Source: Quercus robur
Taxonomy: Eukaryota; Streptophyta; Magnoliopsida; Fagales; Fagaceae
DNA: 64,000 nt
Direction: 5' to 3'
Assembly (NCBI RefSeq): GCF_932294415.1
Contig: NC_065542.1
Span: 45,101,942 to 45,165,941 of the forward strand
Below the pieces are notes generated by a model. The model was not told the origin of the DNA and made no database searches. It saw only the letters and a list, made by a program, of their open reading frames with translations. This document shows, one piece after another, positions 34,041 through 45,485 of this stretch. How positions within the stretch are numbered: the first letter of the stretch is position 1; each line of letters opens with the position of its first letter. The position numbers were made by a program, and so were the translations under genes.

Positions 34041-34604
34041 TTCAGCTTCCTTAATCACCTTACTTCAAAGTTCACTTAATCACCTTACTTCAAAGATTCA
34101 AAAATCCAACACAAAAACACCTAAATTTGTGACCCTTTAAAAGACAGATTTACCTATAGCCAAGATAAGGTGCTGTTGAGGTGATATGGAAGCTCTCCAC
34201 TTTGTAAAGACCCAACCACAAAGTATCTTTTATTGCTGATAACAATCAGCCCCTTCACTCCAAGAAATGGGTTGGTCCACGAAGCTAAGAGCTCACCCAA
34301 TAGTTGACAAGTCTTCAAAGCTACAACGAAGTTGATCGACGCCTTGAGATTTTGAGGCGATGACCTCTGTCGACGACGAAAACCCACAAAATGGGCAAGG
34401 GAAACCCACACACTGGGCAAGGACTGACGATGGAACCTGAGCTCACAAGGCAACTAAGAAGAGCTCATGCGTACGCTAGCGGAAAGGCCAAAATGTGTGC
34501 CAAGAGAGAGAGCTAGAACTCTACGATCCAGAGAGAAAGAGAGACAGAACTATCTAGAAAGAACTGGAACCCTTCGGTCTAGAGAGAACACTATATGTAC
34601 CCTT

Positions 34605-35210
34605 AATTAATGTTAATATGGCCTTTTTTGAGTTCAATGCACTAAAATGCATGTATTTTTGTTGTCTTTGTGTAAATCAGTCTCCCACAAAATAATTAAT
34701 GTATATAAAAAAATTAAGAACAATTAAAGGATAAATTTAAGTTAAGTACTATTGCGAAGCATAGTTATGGACAAGGGTAAGGGTATGAGTGTGGGTATTA
34801 CAATTTTTGAAAAATTATAATATAACACAACGAGTATGACACTAATATGATATTGTTACTTGTACAATACCAATATGGCACGGATGCAATACCCTTAATA
34901 AAGTGTTCATACTTCCTATGTACCAAATTATTAAGTGAAGTCGCAATAATGTCTTTTATAAATTAAGATTGATAAAATTCTACTGATTAAGTTGATTGGC
35001 TATTTTCTATTGTAAAAGATGTTAATAAAATACAAATAGAAAATTTTAATTAGTAATTTTTTGCATTTCAAAAATTAAAATGCAAGAAGAATGGTTTTTT
35101 TATAAAAAAATATTATAAGATAGGAAGTTTAATGGATATAATTTTGTTGATATTTATTTATTAATTTTAAAATCCCACTTAAATTTAATTTAGTTGATAT
35201 AGTTTAGTTT
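34605..35210 (+). pseudogene. RIN13 intron-1 tail, copy 1
   Basis: GCATGTATTTTTGTT and the blocks ATTAAGTGAAGT-GCAATAAT, GATTAAGTTGATTGGCTAT and TCCCACTTAAATTTA match both 41010-41510 and, more loosely, 48720-49090 inside the intact RIN13 intron 1. It continues the duplicate interrupted by the LINE. Confidence 0.7.
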
Positions 35211-35348
35211 ATATAATTTAGTTGTATTAAATTTCTACTATTTTCCAATGTTATGAATACCGTTTTGGAACCTGTTTCGGTTTGTCCATTGAAACAGAAT
35301 ATTTTGGTATCGGTCTATTTAGGTATACCATTTCAAGTTGTTTCGGAT

Positions 35349-35386
<38 letters not shown>

Positions 35387-35390
<4 letters not shown>

Positions 35391-35810
35391 CAATAAATTT
35401 TTCAAAAGATAATAATAAGTAATTAATTAAGGGAAATACTAACGAGTGCCCTTAGGACACTGATTAATAATCCATTTAAAGAAAGTTTTTATGGGAAATG
35501 AAAAAAAAGTAATTAATATTTTGATAGCTTTTTTTATTTCCCATAAAAATGGTATTAAAACTTTTCTAAAATGGATTATTAACGAGTGTCCTAAGGGCAC
35601 TCGTTAGCATGACCCATTAATTAATTACCAAAGTAACCACAAATAAGCAAATAATGAGGTGATTTTTCATTTTTTTAAATATATATTATATATATATATA
35701 TATATCTCTTTCAATAAAATTTTCAAAAGATAATAATAAGTAATTAATTAATTACCAAAGTAACCACAAATAAGCAAATAATGAGTTGATTATTTATTTT
35801 TTAAATATTA
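35387..35810. repeat. Local direct duplication, one copy filled by a MITE
   Basis: CAAAAGATAATAATAAGTAATTAATT...ACCAAAGTAACCACAAATAAG occurs twice. The first copy contains the 185-bp MITE; the second (about 35713-35810) is the uninterrupted site. The duplication must predate the insertion, or the MITE was later lost from one copy. Confidence 0.85.
35431..35615. mobile_element. Mutator-type MITE, 185 bp, 9-bp TSD
   Basis: Ends GGGAAATACTAACGAGTGCC and, in reverse complement, GGGTCATGCTAACGAGTGCC form inverted repeats of about 70 bp. ATTAATTAA (35422-35430 and 35616-35624) is the target duplication, confirmed by the empty site in the neighbouring direct repeat. Nine bases fits Mutator-like elements. 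A degenerate relative lies at 46722-46895. Confidence 0.82.
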
Positions 35811-36363
35811 TTTATATACTATTAATTAGGTACCTTTTTTAGAACAATATGTGATTTTTTTTCTTCTAAACAGGTAGTAGTGTAGTACTATTTTTAATTG
35901 GCAGCACATGTTAGACTTCTAGCCTTAGGTTATGTGGCACTATTTGCTAGAAAAGAAAAAACGTGGCATCATTTGCTTGCTTACCTATTTAAGATATTCC
36001 ACCTACCCCACCTAACCCCAACTCCTTTACCCAAGTCCTAGTGTTCAAACTCTTTACTTTGAGTTTGAGTTTTTAACTTTTAACTCACAACACTCTCTTT
36101 GTTGCAAGATTTCTTCTACCACTCTCTTTGTGCTGCAAAATTGCAAATATGTGAAGGTTGAAGTTTCATGAGTAATCTACCTTAGGCTCAAAGAATGATC
36201 CAAGTTCACCTTCGGGTTCTTACCTCTCTCTCTCTCTTTCTCTCTCTGTGCATCACTTCATTGTTGTGGATTTTTGGGTTGTATTTGATGCTGCGAGGTA
36301 GAATAGAATCTATGGAACTCAAAACGTTTTTGCATGTAATGGTGAAAAATGTCCTTAGGTTGG

Positions 36364-36412
<49 letters not shown>
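36364..36412. repeat. A49 homopolymer
   Basis: A run of 49 A, followed by a sequence rich in CGAAA/CCGAAA. It could be the tail of a retroposed sequence, but no coding body was recognised upstream. Run length may be unreliable in the assembly. Confidence 0.8.
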
Positions 36413-36415
<3 letters not shown>

Positions 36416-37138
36416 ATTCTAGACGAAAATTACATTTCGGCCAAAATTGACCGGAATGCCCGAAACTAGCCGAAATTTGATCCGAGGTGGAACAGAGGTT
36501 ATTCTCGTTCCGGTTTGCACACTGGTACGAAAAGATGCTCATGGTTCAAATCTCTCCTCTATTATTTTTGTAATTATCAAATTATTAGAGAGAGAGAGAG
36601 AGAAACATGGTTGATAGTTTGAAGCACAAACCTCAATTTTTACAAAAAATAAAATTAGTGAATGAGAAGGATTTTAATCCCAATGTTGTGGCCTCATTCA
36701 ATTATTCAAACCCTTCAACTATATTTGCATGGGCTCAAATAGTAGAAGTAGAACATGAAACTCATATTACCTTTCTAAACTTGGTGCAAAACAAAATTTA
36801 CTGATAATGAAAACAAGATAAGACAGTGCATACTCATTAGCACGTGGTGGGGGAGAGATTATTCAATGAAGAAAATGGCATTTGAGCCACAAATTAAATT
36901 CGGCAACCACTACTAGCTACCTTCTTCCCCCCTTAAAGACAACATACCAAAATTAATGGCCCCAAAACATTGTTGCATGAAACACTTAATTAGTGCAGCA
37001 TGGGTGTCACAATTGAGCCGCTTATTCAGCTTCATGAAGCTCACAATATATTAAGGGATATGGGATTCGAAGTGAGTCACTGTGTCAAAGTTTTAGTTTT
37101 CATTATACTATCATAAGGTAGTATAAGGAGAGTTCACA

Positions 37139-38107
37139 ATGAGAACTAAATCCTTTTGTCAAGGGGCTTTTTTGGGCTCCTTGGTTTGCTTCTTGCTTGT
37201 TGTGAGTTGCTATGCTGAGCAAGACCAAACCACTTCAGGTATATTGTTCTGTTAAAAAAGAGGGATGTTTTGCAAAGCTAGCTATTTAGGTTGCTTCCTT
37301 ATATGTTTAAACATTTTGAGTCATTGCTACTTGTTGCTAATTTTTAACAATGATAGTAAGATCTTTGACATTTGACAAACTAAGGCACATGCATATGTTT
37401 TAGCATTGAAATTTTCTCTTTAGCACCAATGGATTTTGATCCCTAAACACCATCATTTTAAATGATATGCAGCAAACATGCATATGATATCAATCTCATT
37501 GTTCCATCTTATAATTTGAAATGAGTTGTGTTGATTTTGTGCACTTATATGTGCAGGACTTGGTGTACCATCTCATAACGAAGAGTTCAATACAGCTGCA
37601 GACCTTGATGAAGGGAAATTCAAGAAACCTATTCCCTTTTTTAAGAAGCCATTCCCACCGAAAATTCCAATTTTCAAGAAGCCAATTCCTCATCCAATTC
37701 CAGTTTTTAAGAAACCACTTCCTCCACCAATTCCAATTGTTAAGAAGCCATTTCCAACAGTTCCAGGTTTCGAAAAACCAGTTATTCCACCAATTCCAAT
37801 AGTAAAGAAGCCACTTCCACCCTTCAAGAAACCATCTCTTCCACCACTTCCACCTTTCAAGAAGCCACTTCCACATTTCAAGAAGCCATTACCAATTAAG
37901 AAGCCTCTCCCACCTATTCCAGATTTGAAGAAACCATTTCTTGATGAGAAACCTATTCCATTTTTTAAGAAGCCTCCAATTCCAGTATTCAAAAAGCCAT
38001 TTCCCCATCCAATTCCAATAATAAAGAAGCCATTCCCACCTCTTAAGAAGCCACTCTTTCCCCCTTTCCCAATTCACAAACCAATTGTCAAGAAACCTAT
38101 TCCATAG
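37139..38107 (+). CDS. Secreted lysine/proline-rich cell-wall protein, 216 aa
   Basis: Exon 1 is 37139-37238 (33 codons plus one base); the intron is 37239-37556 (GTATAT...TGCAG); exon 2 is 37557-38107. The N-terminus has a signal peptide (basic start, hydrophobic LGSLVCFLLVVSCYA, then AEQD). After a short acidic linker the mature protein is almost wholly repeats of KKP with Phe/Ile/Leu and Pro (KKPFPP, KKPIPHPIPVF), ending KKPIP. This is the layout of plant repetitive proline-rich proteins (PRP/PELPK-like) that are hydroxylated and cross-linked in the wall. The first ATG after a TATA-like ACAATATATTAAG (about 37045) is used. AATAAA lies 45 bp past the stop. The exact subfamily is uncertain. 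Confidence 0.85.
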
Positions 38108-40248
38108 AGGAAAAAAAAAAAAGGGATTGCTATAGTATTACTATAGTAATTTAATAAAGTGGAAAGAATGAGTAATTCTTATCTATTTATGTAGTTCACA
38201 TGATGTTATTATTGTTGTTGTATGTCTCACATTTTCATCAAATATTAAAAAGGGGATTGTAGTCCACGAAATTACAATCCTATAAAATTTATTTCCCAAA
38301 GATAATCATCAACTATTCCTTTTGTTTTTTTTTTTTTTTTTTTGGGAGAAGTCAACAACTATTCCTTGATACTAACTAATCACCCCATAAAATTCACTAA
38401 TTTCATATTGCAAACGATGTGCTTCGGAAAACACAAAGCAAACATTGATAAAATTGATGCATGGTTGTCCTTATATATTGGTACAGAAGGCTTATAAAAA
38501 CTAACTCATTTTTATCACATCGATCACTCTGCCCAACGTATAAGCCATGCAAGTCCCATGCGTCGCTTTAGGACGTATACCCATTTTCCCATCTCAAATC
38601 AATGGCATTTGTATCTCCCAACCAAAATAGTTGCACTATTTCAACTATCCTGTATGGGAGAAAGTCAACAAAACTATAATCAATTTCCATAAAACAAAAT
38701 TAAATTTCAGCAAGTCGATTTAGTTTCCATTTTTAGAACTTTTAAAGCAATATGTGGAGTAATTAAAGTTCGGTACTAATTTTCTTTTCCGCCATATATA
38801 TTTAATTTGGCGTTAAAACGTCGCGTTAAGAAGATATTAGAGGTAGCTTTCAAAAAAAAAAAAAAAAAAGATATTAGAGATACTAATGATTTCTTTTTTC
38901 TTTGGATATTTTTTATAGCAAAAAACGAAATTTCTTTAATTTTTCTCTTTTTAGGCTTCACGACCCACCTACATTCACTGTTGAAAAGTGCATATTCAAT
39001 TCTAGATGAAAATGACAGTTTATGAAAAGCATTGTGCTAAAAATAAGAAAAAAAAAATGATATGGAGAGAGAAAGCAGAACTAAAATAATTAACATGTTT
39101 CGGTTTGATGGCACAATGAAAAAGCCTAAATGGTAACATCTTTGCTATTTTGAACTGTATGCTTTAATGAACTTAACTACATTTACATAATAATTAATAA
39201 ATTAGGCTTAGTAGGGTTTTCAGAATCCTAATACCATATAGTAGCCCATGCATGCGGTATTATAAAACCAAGCAAAACCAAGTTTGTATAAGAAAAACTA
39301 AATCTCACTTGAGCAAAATATATTAAAGAAGACAAAATGTTTGCCTATATTTCACCTGGTCTGCTTGAGCAAAACGGTCAAGTAAACTAAAATATTTCAA
39401 ATAGAGCTATTGTATAACAATTTGGGTGACCAATGTGATATGTTTTGGCCATACCTGCTAGTACAATACAAAATTGACTCATTTGGTGTGTTTATACATG
39501 GACATATGATAAGATATGTGCACACGTACACACAAGGACTCATGCGTTTGATTTGGAGCCTTGGAGAGCAGGGATAAATTTGGGCAGAAGGAGAAAGTTA
39601 ACAAATGTTAAGTTTTGTTTTTTGTTTTACAAGGGGAGGAAATTGATTCAAGACTAGTTTTTAGCCATGGAAGAACTAAACAATACCCCAAAATTATGAG
39701 AAAGTATTTGGTATCAAATAATACCACATTCACCATATCAAAACCTAAAAAATGACAAAAAATGTGCGCAAAAATAACCACTTTACTAACACTCTGATTT
39801 TAATACGACTGATGTGTCATTTGATAGTAAGTATTTTTTTTTTTTTAAGAGAGTTTCAAACCTATGATATTCATTCCTAATAATAGCTCTTTATCATCAG
39901 ACAAAGATACCAATCAGTTTTTGGTATAGACAGAAATTGAACTTCAAATCTCTTATACAACCATCAGAGACTTTACTAATTGAGCTAACTAAAATCCTAC
40001 TTTTTCTTAGATATTGTACTGCTCTGAACAACAAAAATTAAGTTGGACATGGCGTGTTTTGGGCTACGTGGCATGTAGGGATCTTACATTTAACAACCAA
40101 AGATATGGGGAAAGTCCAAAAGATATGGGCCAGATTAAATCATTTACATTGTTACAAAAGGCCCATTAGGCTAACAGATGGGCCACCCTATTTCCATTTC
40201 TCTTGACTAAAAAGAAGCTAAACAATGTGGCCCTCTTGGAAAGTTATA
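38108..40248. other. Intergenic DNA, no gene seen
   Basis: 3' end of the proline-rich gene, then AT-rich DNA with poly-A and poly-T tracts. No conserved reading frame or clear transposon boundary. Confidence 0.55.
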
Positions 40249-40257
40249 TAGATTGTT

Positions 40258-40895
40258 GGCAAAAATGGCCCATTACCATCAATTTTCAAAATAATTTGCC
40301 CAGAAACACTGTTTCCAAACTATATAGGTATATACCACTTTTTTAGGTACTCGAGCCTGCCAAGCTCGAGTACCATGTTTTTTTAATCCACTGTCGCCCC
40401 ATATTCAAAGAGCCCTATAGTGGCGTTTTTAAGCCCTATAGTGACGTTTTCGGGCCCTATAGCGGCGTTTTTAAGCCCCATACCAGGTTAAGGGGCCCTA
40501 TAGTGACGTTTTCGGTCCCTATAGCGGCGTTTTCCTGCAAAATTTTTTTTATAAGTCCCCATAACAGGTTAAGGGGCCCTATAGTGGCGTTTTTAAGCCC
40601 TATAGTGACGTTTTTGGGCCATATAGCGGCGTTTTCCTGCAAAATTTTTTTACAAGTCCCATAACAGGTTCAAGGGGCCCTATAGTGGCGTTTTTTGGCC
40701 CGAAAACGTCACTATAGGGATTAAAAACGCCACTATAGGGCTCCTTGAATATGGGGCGATAGTGGATTAAAAAAACATGGTACTCGAGCTTGCCAAGCTC
40801 GAGTACCTAAAAAAGTGGTATATTGCTATATAGTTTGGAAACAGTGTTTCTGGGCAATTTATTTTGAAAATTGATGGTAATGGGCCATTTTTGCC
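40258..40895. mobile_element. Mutator-like foldback element, 638 bp
   Basis: Ends GGCAAAAATGGCCCATTACC and its reverse complement; the flanks carry an exact 9-bp TAGATTGTT duplication (40249-40257, 40896-40904). The inverted repeats extend about 200 bp. Each arm contains a 29-nt palindrome (40346-40374 with one mismatch; 40779-40807 perfect) built on CTCGAG. Between the arms lies a 21-bp tandem array (CCCTATAGTGGCG core), mostly direct, then inverted near 40698-40745. No protein is encoded. Confidence 0.88.
40413..40745. repeat. 21-bp repeats (CCCTATAGTGRCGTTTT)
   Basis: Units start at 40413, 40434 and 40455 with exact 21-bp spacing, then recur in groups separated by CCATA-CAGGTTAAGGGG spacers. 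About nine direct copies are followed by two inverted copies near the right arm. Confidence 0.85.
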
Positions 40896-41009
40896 TAGAT
40901 TGTTTTATGTGACTGTTCATTTATTGATTTTTTAAACTTATTTTAGTTCTAGAATTGGTTATATATTAAAAAAAAAAATCCTCTTGTTTATATATATAAT
41001 TATATATAT

Positions 41010-41364
41010 TGGTGTTATGGGTAAGGGTATAGATGTGGGAATTACAATTTCTAAAAAATTATAGCATAATGTAGCGAGTATGACACTAATATGACATTGT
41101 TACTTATACAACAATAATATGACACTGTTACTTATATGACGCCAATATGACATAGATATAATACCCTTAATAAAGTATGTGTACTTCCTAAGTACCACGT
41201 TATTAAGTGAAGTTGCAATAATCCTTTTTTATAAATCAAGATTGATAAAATCTTATGGATTAAGTTGATTGGCTATCTTCAATTTCAATGGTAAAAGATG
41301 TTATTAAAATATGAATATAAAATTTAATTAGTAATTTTTTTGCATCTCAAAGAGCAAGAAGAAT

Positions 41365-41401
<37 letters not shown>

Positions 41402-41560
41402 ATAAGATCGGAAGTTTAATTTTATGGATATAGTTTAATTGATATTTATTTATTATATTTAAATCCCACTTAAATTTATCAAGTTAATCCTCAAAATCTA
41501 TTGAGTAATCTTTTCCAATAAAATATTTATTTACTTTCCAAGAAAAACAAATTGCAGGCA
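41010..41560 (+). pseudogene. RIN13 intron-1 tail, copy 2
   Basis: It matches 34740-35210 closely. Its end (AAATCCCACTTAAATTTATC ... CCTCAAAATCTATTGAGTA ... TTTATTTACTT) continues along the RIN13 intron 1 end at 49052-49165 up to the splice-acceptor region (AAACAAAT..TGCAG). Exon 2 does not follow. A third copy of the same stretch is the intact intron itself. Confidence 0.7.
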
Positions 41561-41689
41561 AAAGTGCAGCTTTCACTTGAATATAATTGGCACCATATTA
41601 CCATATCAAGCAATTTATAAAGTTGATAAGATGGTTGTTTTTGAGTGGCCTTTACTAACTCTCATAGCAGCAGTTTAATTATTATGCGA

Positions 41690-41940
41690 TGGTTGTTTTT
41701 GAGTGGTGATGAAGCACTCTCTCCGTGCAGCTAACCAATGTGCAGATGTCTTGACTAGAAAATGACCGGATCAAAGCCAGGATTTTATTATTTTCCATAG
41801 TCCACCTGCCGACATTTGTATTTAGCTTTATTATAGTAGATTGGGCTATATTAGGAGAGGCTCTGCCCTCCTAACCATGTTTACCCTGCATCGTTTATAA
41901 AATTTTCTGGTTTACCAAAATGAAAAAAAAAAAAAAAAAA
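41690..41940 (+). pseudogene. LINE 3' tail (RNase H end and poly-A)
   Basis: The + strand reads a decayed plant LINE RNase H C-terminus (ANQCADVLTRK) and the usual downstream FYYFP/SPPADIC-like residues, then a 3' UTR and an A-run at about 41922-41940. The body is lost. Confidence 0.65.
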
Positions 41941-42839
41941 ATTACACACTATTTTACGAAAGCTTAATAAATTTGTATTACATTAGCATTAGGAAATGTT
42001 ACTCTATTTTATTTTACCATTCCAAAAAGTTATTTTATCAATTGTACCATCCCATTTTACAATACTTCCAGCATTCCAGACTTTTATCTTCCTATTCTAC
42101 TCATTAAAATAATATATTTACACAATAAAATAATATTCTCCCTAATCACGATCATTTATTCTTTCTTTCTTCTAATCACCATCAAAGTAAAATATTAGCT
42201 TTTTTTTTTTTTAAGAATTGTGCTACAATGCAATTCTAAAGATAGAATTGCACTGTAGCACTATTGCAAAATAAAAATGCAATACTTAACAATAATATTT
42301 CCTGATGTAATACATTTTGGGATTTAAAATACCAAATATCCCCTATATTTAGTATTAACATTCTCCCATACTAATGTTCAAAGAGAAAGTCCTAAAATGG
42401 CAGAGGTGGAATCAGTCAGAAATGCTGCCTAACAAGTTGCTGTACGAGAGTTGCCCATTGATTATAGTTTAGACTTTAGAGGTCTTATGGCTTGGTGGGC
42501 CTAATCTGACGATAGAAAAATCCACCATTGATTAAGTACTACATATGCACGGAATGGGCCACATAAAAACTAATAATTGTCTTCTCTCAAATCCCAATCT
42601 CCCAAAAAAAAAAAAAAAAAAAAAAAACCTAATAATAAATCAATAATTGACAAACTGTATCAATTTTGGGACGTAATTGCAATTAATTATCTTAAATTTT
42701 CCTTTCCAGAATTAGGTCTTGAGATGACTTTCAGTACGGCTTGTACATCAATTTTTAATATTTTTTTTCATAGAATTTTTATTTAAATATATGATAGTAT
42801 TTATACCTATAAGATACTTTGCGAATTGAGTAAGCTAGT
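41941..42839. other. Intergenic DNA, no gene seen
   Basis: AT-rich. GAATTAGGTCTTGAGATGAC (42711) recurs at about 26478, so the duplication that includes RIN13 may begin near here. A short palindromic stretch at 42221-42260 (TGCTACAATGCAATTCTA) was noted. Confidence 0.5.
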
Positions 42840-43369
42840 ATAGATTGGTAAAATTTTGGGAGAAGAGACGTAACTGCAACATTATGGGAACCGAATGGTG
42901 GCGAATCTTTGCAACCTAATAGGTACCTTACTAAGAAAGAGAATCCTCAATTCTAATTGTTAAGTCAGTAAATCAGTGGAGAGAGTGATAAATGAGACTG
43001 ACAGAGTAATAGTGCAAGATCTTTTATTTTATAAAACAATTAAGCTTTAATGCATCCAAACTAGAATTTGGATCCTCTAAAGTTTTTAGGGAACTCAACC
43101 ACATGTATTTTTTTTAATTTTGACATTTCATTTTAAAATATTTAGTTCAGATTCTACAATATCATTAATTCAATAACAAAAACCATAAAATAATGATGGC
43201 TCATTAGCTATTAAAAAAACAAATTAACATGATATATTTTTTTTTTTTCAAGAACCTCTCCTTCACTAGATTCACACAAACACTTATTTTGAGGATAACT
43301 GTATTGGCTGTGACCAAAATGAAGGGATTCATAGGCTAATGGTCATGTCATCCCGAGATGGGTGATTAT
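42840..43369 (+). repeat. Upstream RIN13 duplication block (copy B)
   Basis: Matches 28790-29170 through AGAGAATCCTCAATTC and ATTCATAGG-T-ATG. It ends where the LTR-like insertion at 43370 starts; copy A continues uninterrupted at that point. Confidence 0.75.
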
Positions 43370-44115
43370 TGTTGTGGGGGGTAAAATCTGTCAGCTGATG
43401 TTGGGCCGTAGTTCATGTACCAAGCCCAGCCACGATAAGAAGAAAAGGCATAGGCGTAAGATATCCCATCCCAACCATGATGGGCCGGGCCTGCTGGGGG
43501 CGTCCGAGGAGGAGTACCTCCTCGGACTCACCAAGTAAGTGTCCAACTCGCACTCCATACCTGGCGAAGTTCACCCCATACGAAGGAACAGTGCGTGACG
43601 TTCAGAAAGGGGGGCAACCACAACTGCCGCATTAAATGCCAAGGAACTACTTTTCCAGCCGCATTAATGTGGAAGGGACAGGGACGCAGAATCATCTTGG
43701 CCAGTGCAACTCACAGAAAAGAGGAAGGATGACCTATGGGACAGGCACTCGAGTGGAAGGTCAGATGGTTGACAAGTGTAGGGTCATGATCTTAGGAAGG
43801 ATGCTATATAAGAGAAGGAGACCCCCATGGAAAGGGGATCGCAAGCAGAAAGGAGAAAATGATAGAGAAAGAGAAAAGAGCTAGAAGTAGAAGAGACAGC
43901 CCCAGGGACCGTTACTCCAAAAGTTTGAAGGAAGATCCTTACGTCCAACTGGTTGCATGGCTTGGTCGTAACTACGTTTCCTCTGTCAAAGACCTAGTTC
44001 TGTAACCCGCTCTCTATTGTGTTCCTCTTTACTCGGCTTCTCAATTATTTTGTTCCTTTGGTATTTGCTTGTATTCTTCTTTCTATGGTGTACTCCCCCC
44101 CCCCCCCCCCCCCCA
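43370..44115 (+). mobile_element. Probable solo LTR or truncated LTR element
   Basis: Begins TGTTGTGGGGGGTAAAATC, is GC-richer than its surroundings, and has a promoter-like GCTATATAAGAG at about 43803 and a T-rich 3' part. The duplicated sibling sequence at 29160-29190 lacks it, which supports an insertion. It runs into a C20 homopolymer (44095-44114) and no CA end or target duplication was found, so the 3' edge is uncertain. The 82-aa frame inside is not convincing. Confidence 0.5.
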
Positions 44116-44954
44116 AAATAGCTAAAATCCACACCTCTTTTTTGTCATATATATATATATATATATATTTTTTTTTTTTTCCATAGTGTTTTGTGTGTAG
44201 TTTCTAGTCCCCACACACACTAGGTAATTATAGATAAGAATTACATTATGATTGAAAAAGGAAAACACATGAAATTCTTGCCACCAAGCTTTGAAGGGAA
44301 AAAAGGCTTGTACCAGAGACAAGATAAAAGATTTTTCAAAAAAAAAAAAAAAAAAACTTAGAATTTTTTTGGGATAAAAAGTTAATAACAGAGCAAGGCT
44401 TCTCCTTTTCGATTAAGTTACAATTTACATCCTTAAAGTTTTAAGGTAATTTTGATTTTACCTCCTAAAGTTTTAAAATTAGAATATGTACCCTTAAAAT
44501 TACATAGAGTTTGGTTTTTAATCTTTTTGTCCATATGTCATGTTGAAGCGTTAGTTAAGTGTCACCTCAATTCAAAATGAATCACATAGTTTTAATGTGG
44601 CTAAAAGAAGATTCTTTTAGTCTAACATTTTTTTGTTTTTATTTTATTTTTCATTTTCCTTCTATTTTCTCCCAAAGTTTCTTTGGCAACTATTCAAATT
44701 TTCTTGAAAAACGAATGTACAAAGTTTTTTGGGGGGGATCTCAAAGTAGAAATCAAAGTCAACAAATTTCTCAAAAAACAAACACAGAAAGGATAGAATT
44801 TTTGTTTCAAACTTGCTTGGAACTATAATTTTCCAACAAAACACGTGTTGATTTATTAAACCATTTATGTGTTTTATTTTAACAAGTCATATGATTCCTT
44901 AAAAAAGTTATGTACTAAACTATATTTGAATGATTTCTTTAGTCATCAAATAAT

Positions 44955-45485
44955 CAGTGGCGGCTCTAGGAATTTTTTTTAGGGGGTTATTAAGAAACTT
45001 AAATTAAACAAAAATTTAATTTAAAAAAAAAATAACTTGAATATATTGAGTTATTGAAAACAAAAACACACAAATACATAAAATTTTACAATTTTATTCT
45101 ACAAGTTTTCATATTTTGAAATTGTCTCATGATAGTTTATTATTAGTTTTCATTATCTATTGTTAATATAAGTATGACCATTTTATTTTGTTAAGTTTGT
45201 ATAATATTTTTGTTTTTATGCAATTGTGGTTATATATTTGTCATTTTTTATAAAAATATTTTAAACTAAATGAAAAAACTCAACTCCACTTGCACTTTAT
45301 AATTATTAACTCACACAACCACACTCATCCATCCATAAATAATACAATAAGTTGTTGTTTGATTGTGAGATAAGCTGATATTTGACCAGAGTGTGTAAGA
45401 TTTAAAACAAAGTATGCAAATTTTTTTTTTTTTTCAAGTCAGGGGGTTCATTTGAACTCCTGAAATATATGTGCAGCCGCCTCTG
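44955..45485 (+). mobile_element. hAT-type MITE, 531 bp, 8-bp TSD
   Basis: Starts CAGTGGCGGCTCTAGG and ends with the reverse complement of CAGAGGCGGCTG. CAAATAAT flanks both sides exactly (44947-44954, 45486-45493). Noncoding. Relics of the same family lie inverted at 2560-2887 and 4860-5205. Confidence 0.9.

Larger units (their letters stand above)
30674..34594 (-). mobile_element. Rearranged LINE retrotransposon
   Basis: A 16-base T-run at 30674-30689 is the poly-A tail of a minus-strand LINE whose 5' UTR-like end lies near 34594. From that end the minus strand carries the endonuclease N-terminus (about 34040-33615), then, after the inverted block, the endonuclease-RT linker (about 31650-31025) and a 3' UTR-like tail. 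Between endonuclease and linker, 31640-33610 holds the RT and zinc-binding region on the + strand, that is, inverted. Many stops; inactive. It sits in the decayed RIN13 duplicate. Confidence 0.8.

Noticed and set aside
36195..36422. 75-aa frame ending in poly-Lys
   Set aside because: Runs into the A49 tract; no signal beyond a chance hydrophobic stretch.
37496..38077. Trp- and Gly-rich minus-strand frames
   Set aside because: They are reverse-strand shadows of the KKP repeats in the proline-rich gene; the + frame has a signal peptide and splice sites.
43636..43884. 82-aa frame in the LTR-like block
   Set aside because: Basic, unconserved composition; lies across the TATA box of a probable LTR.
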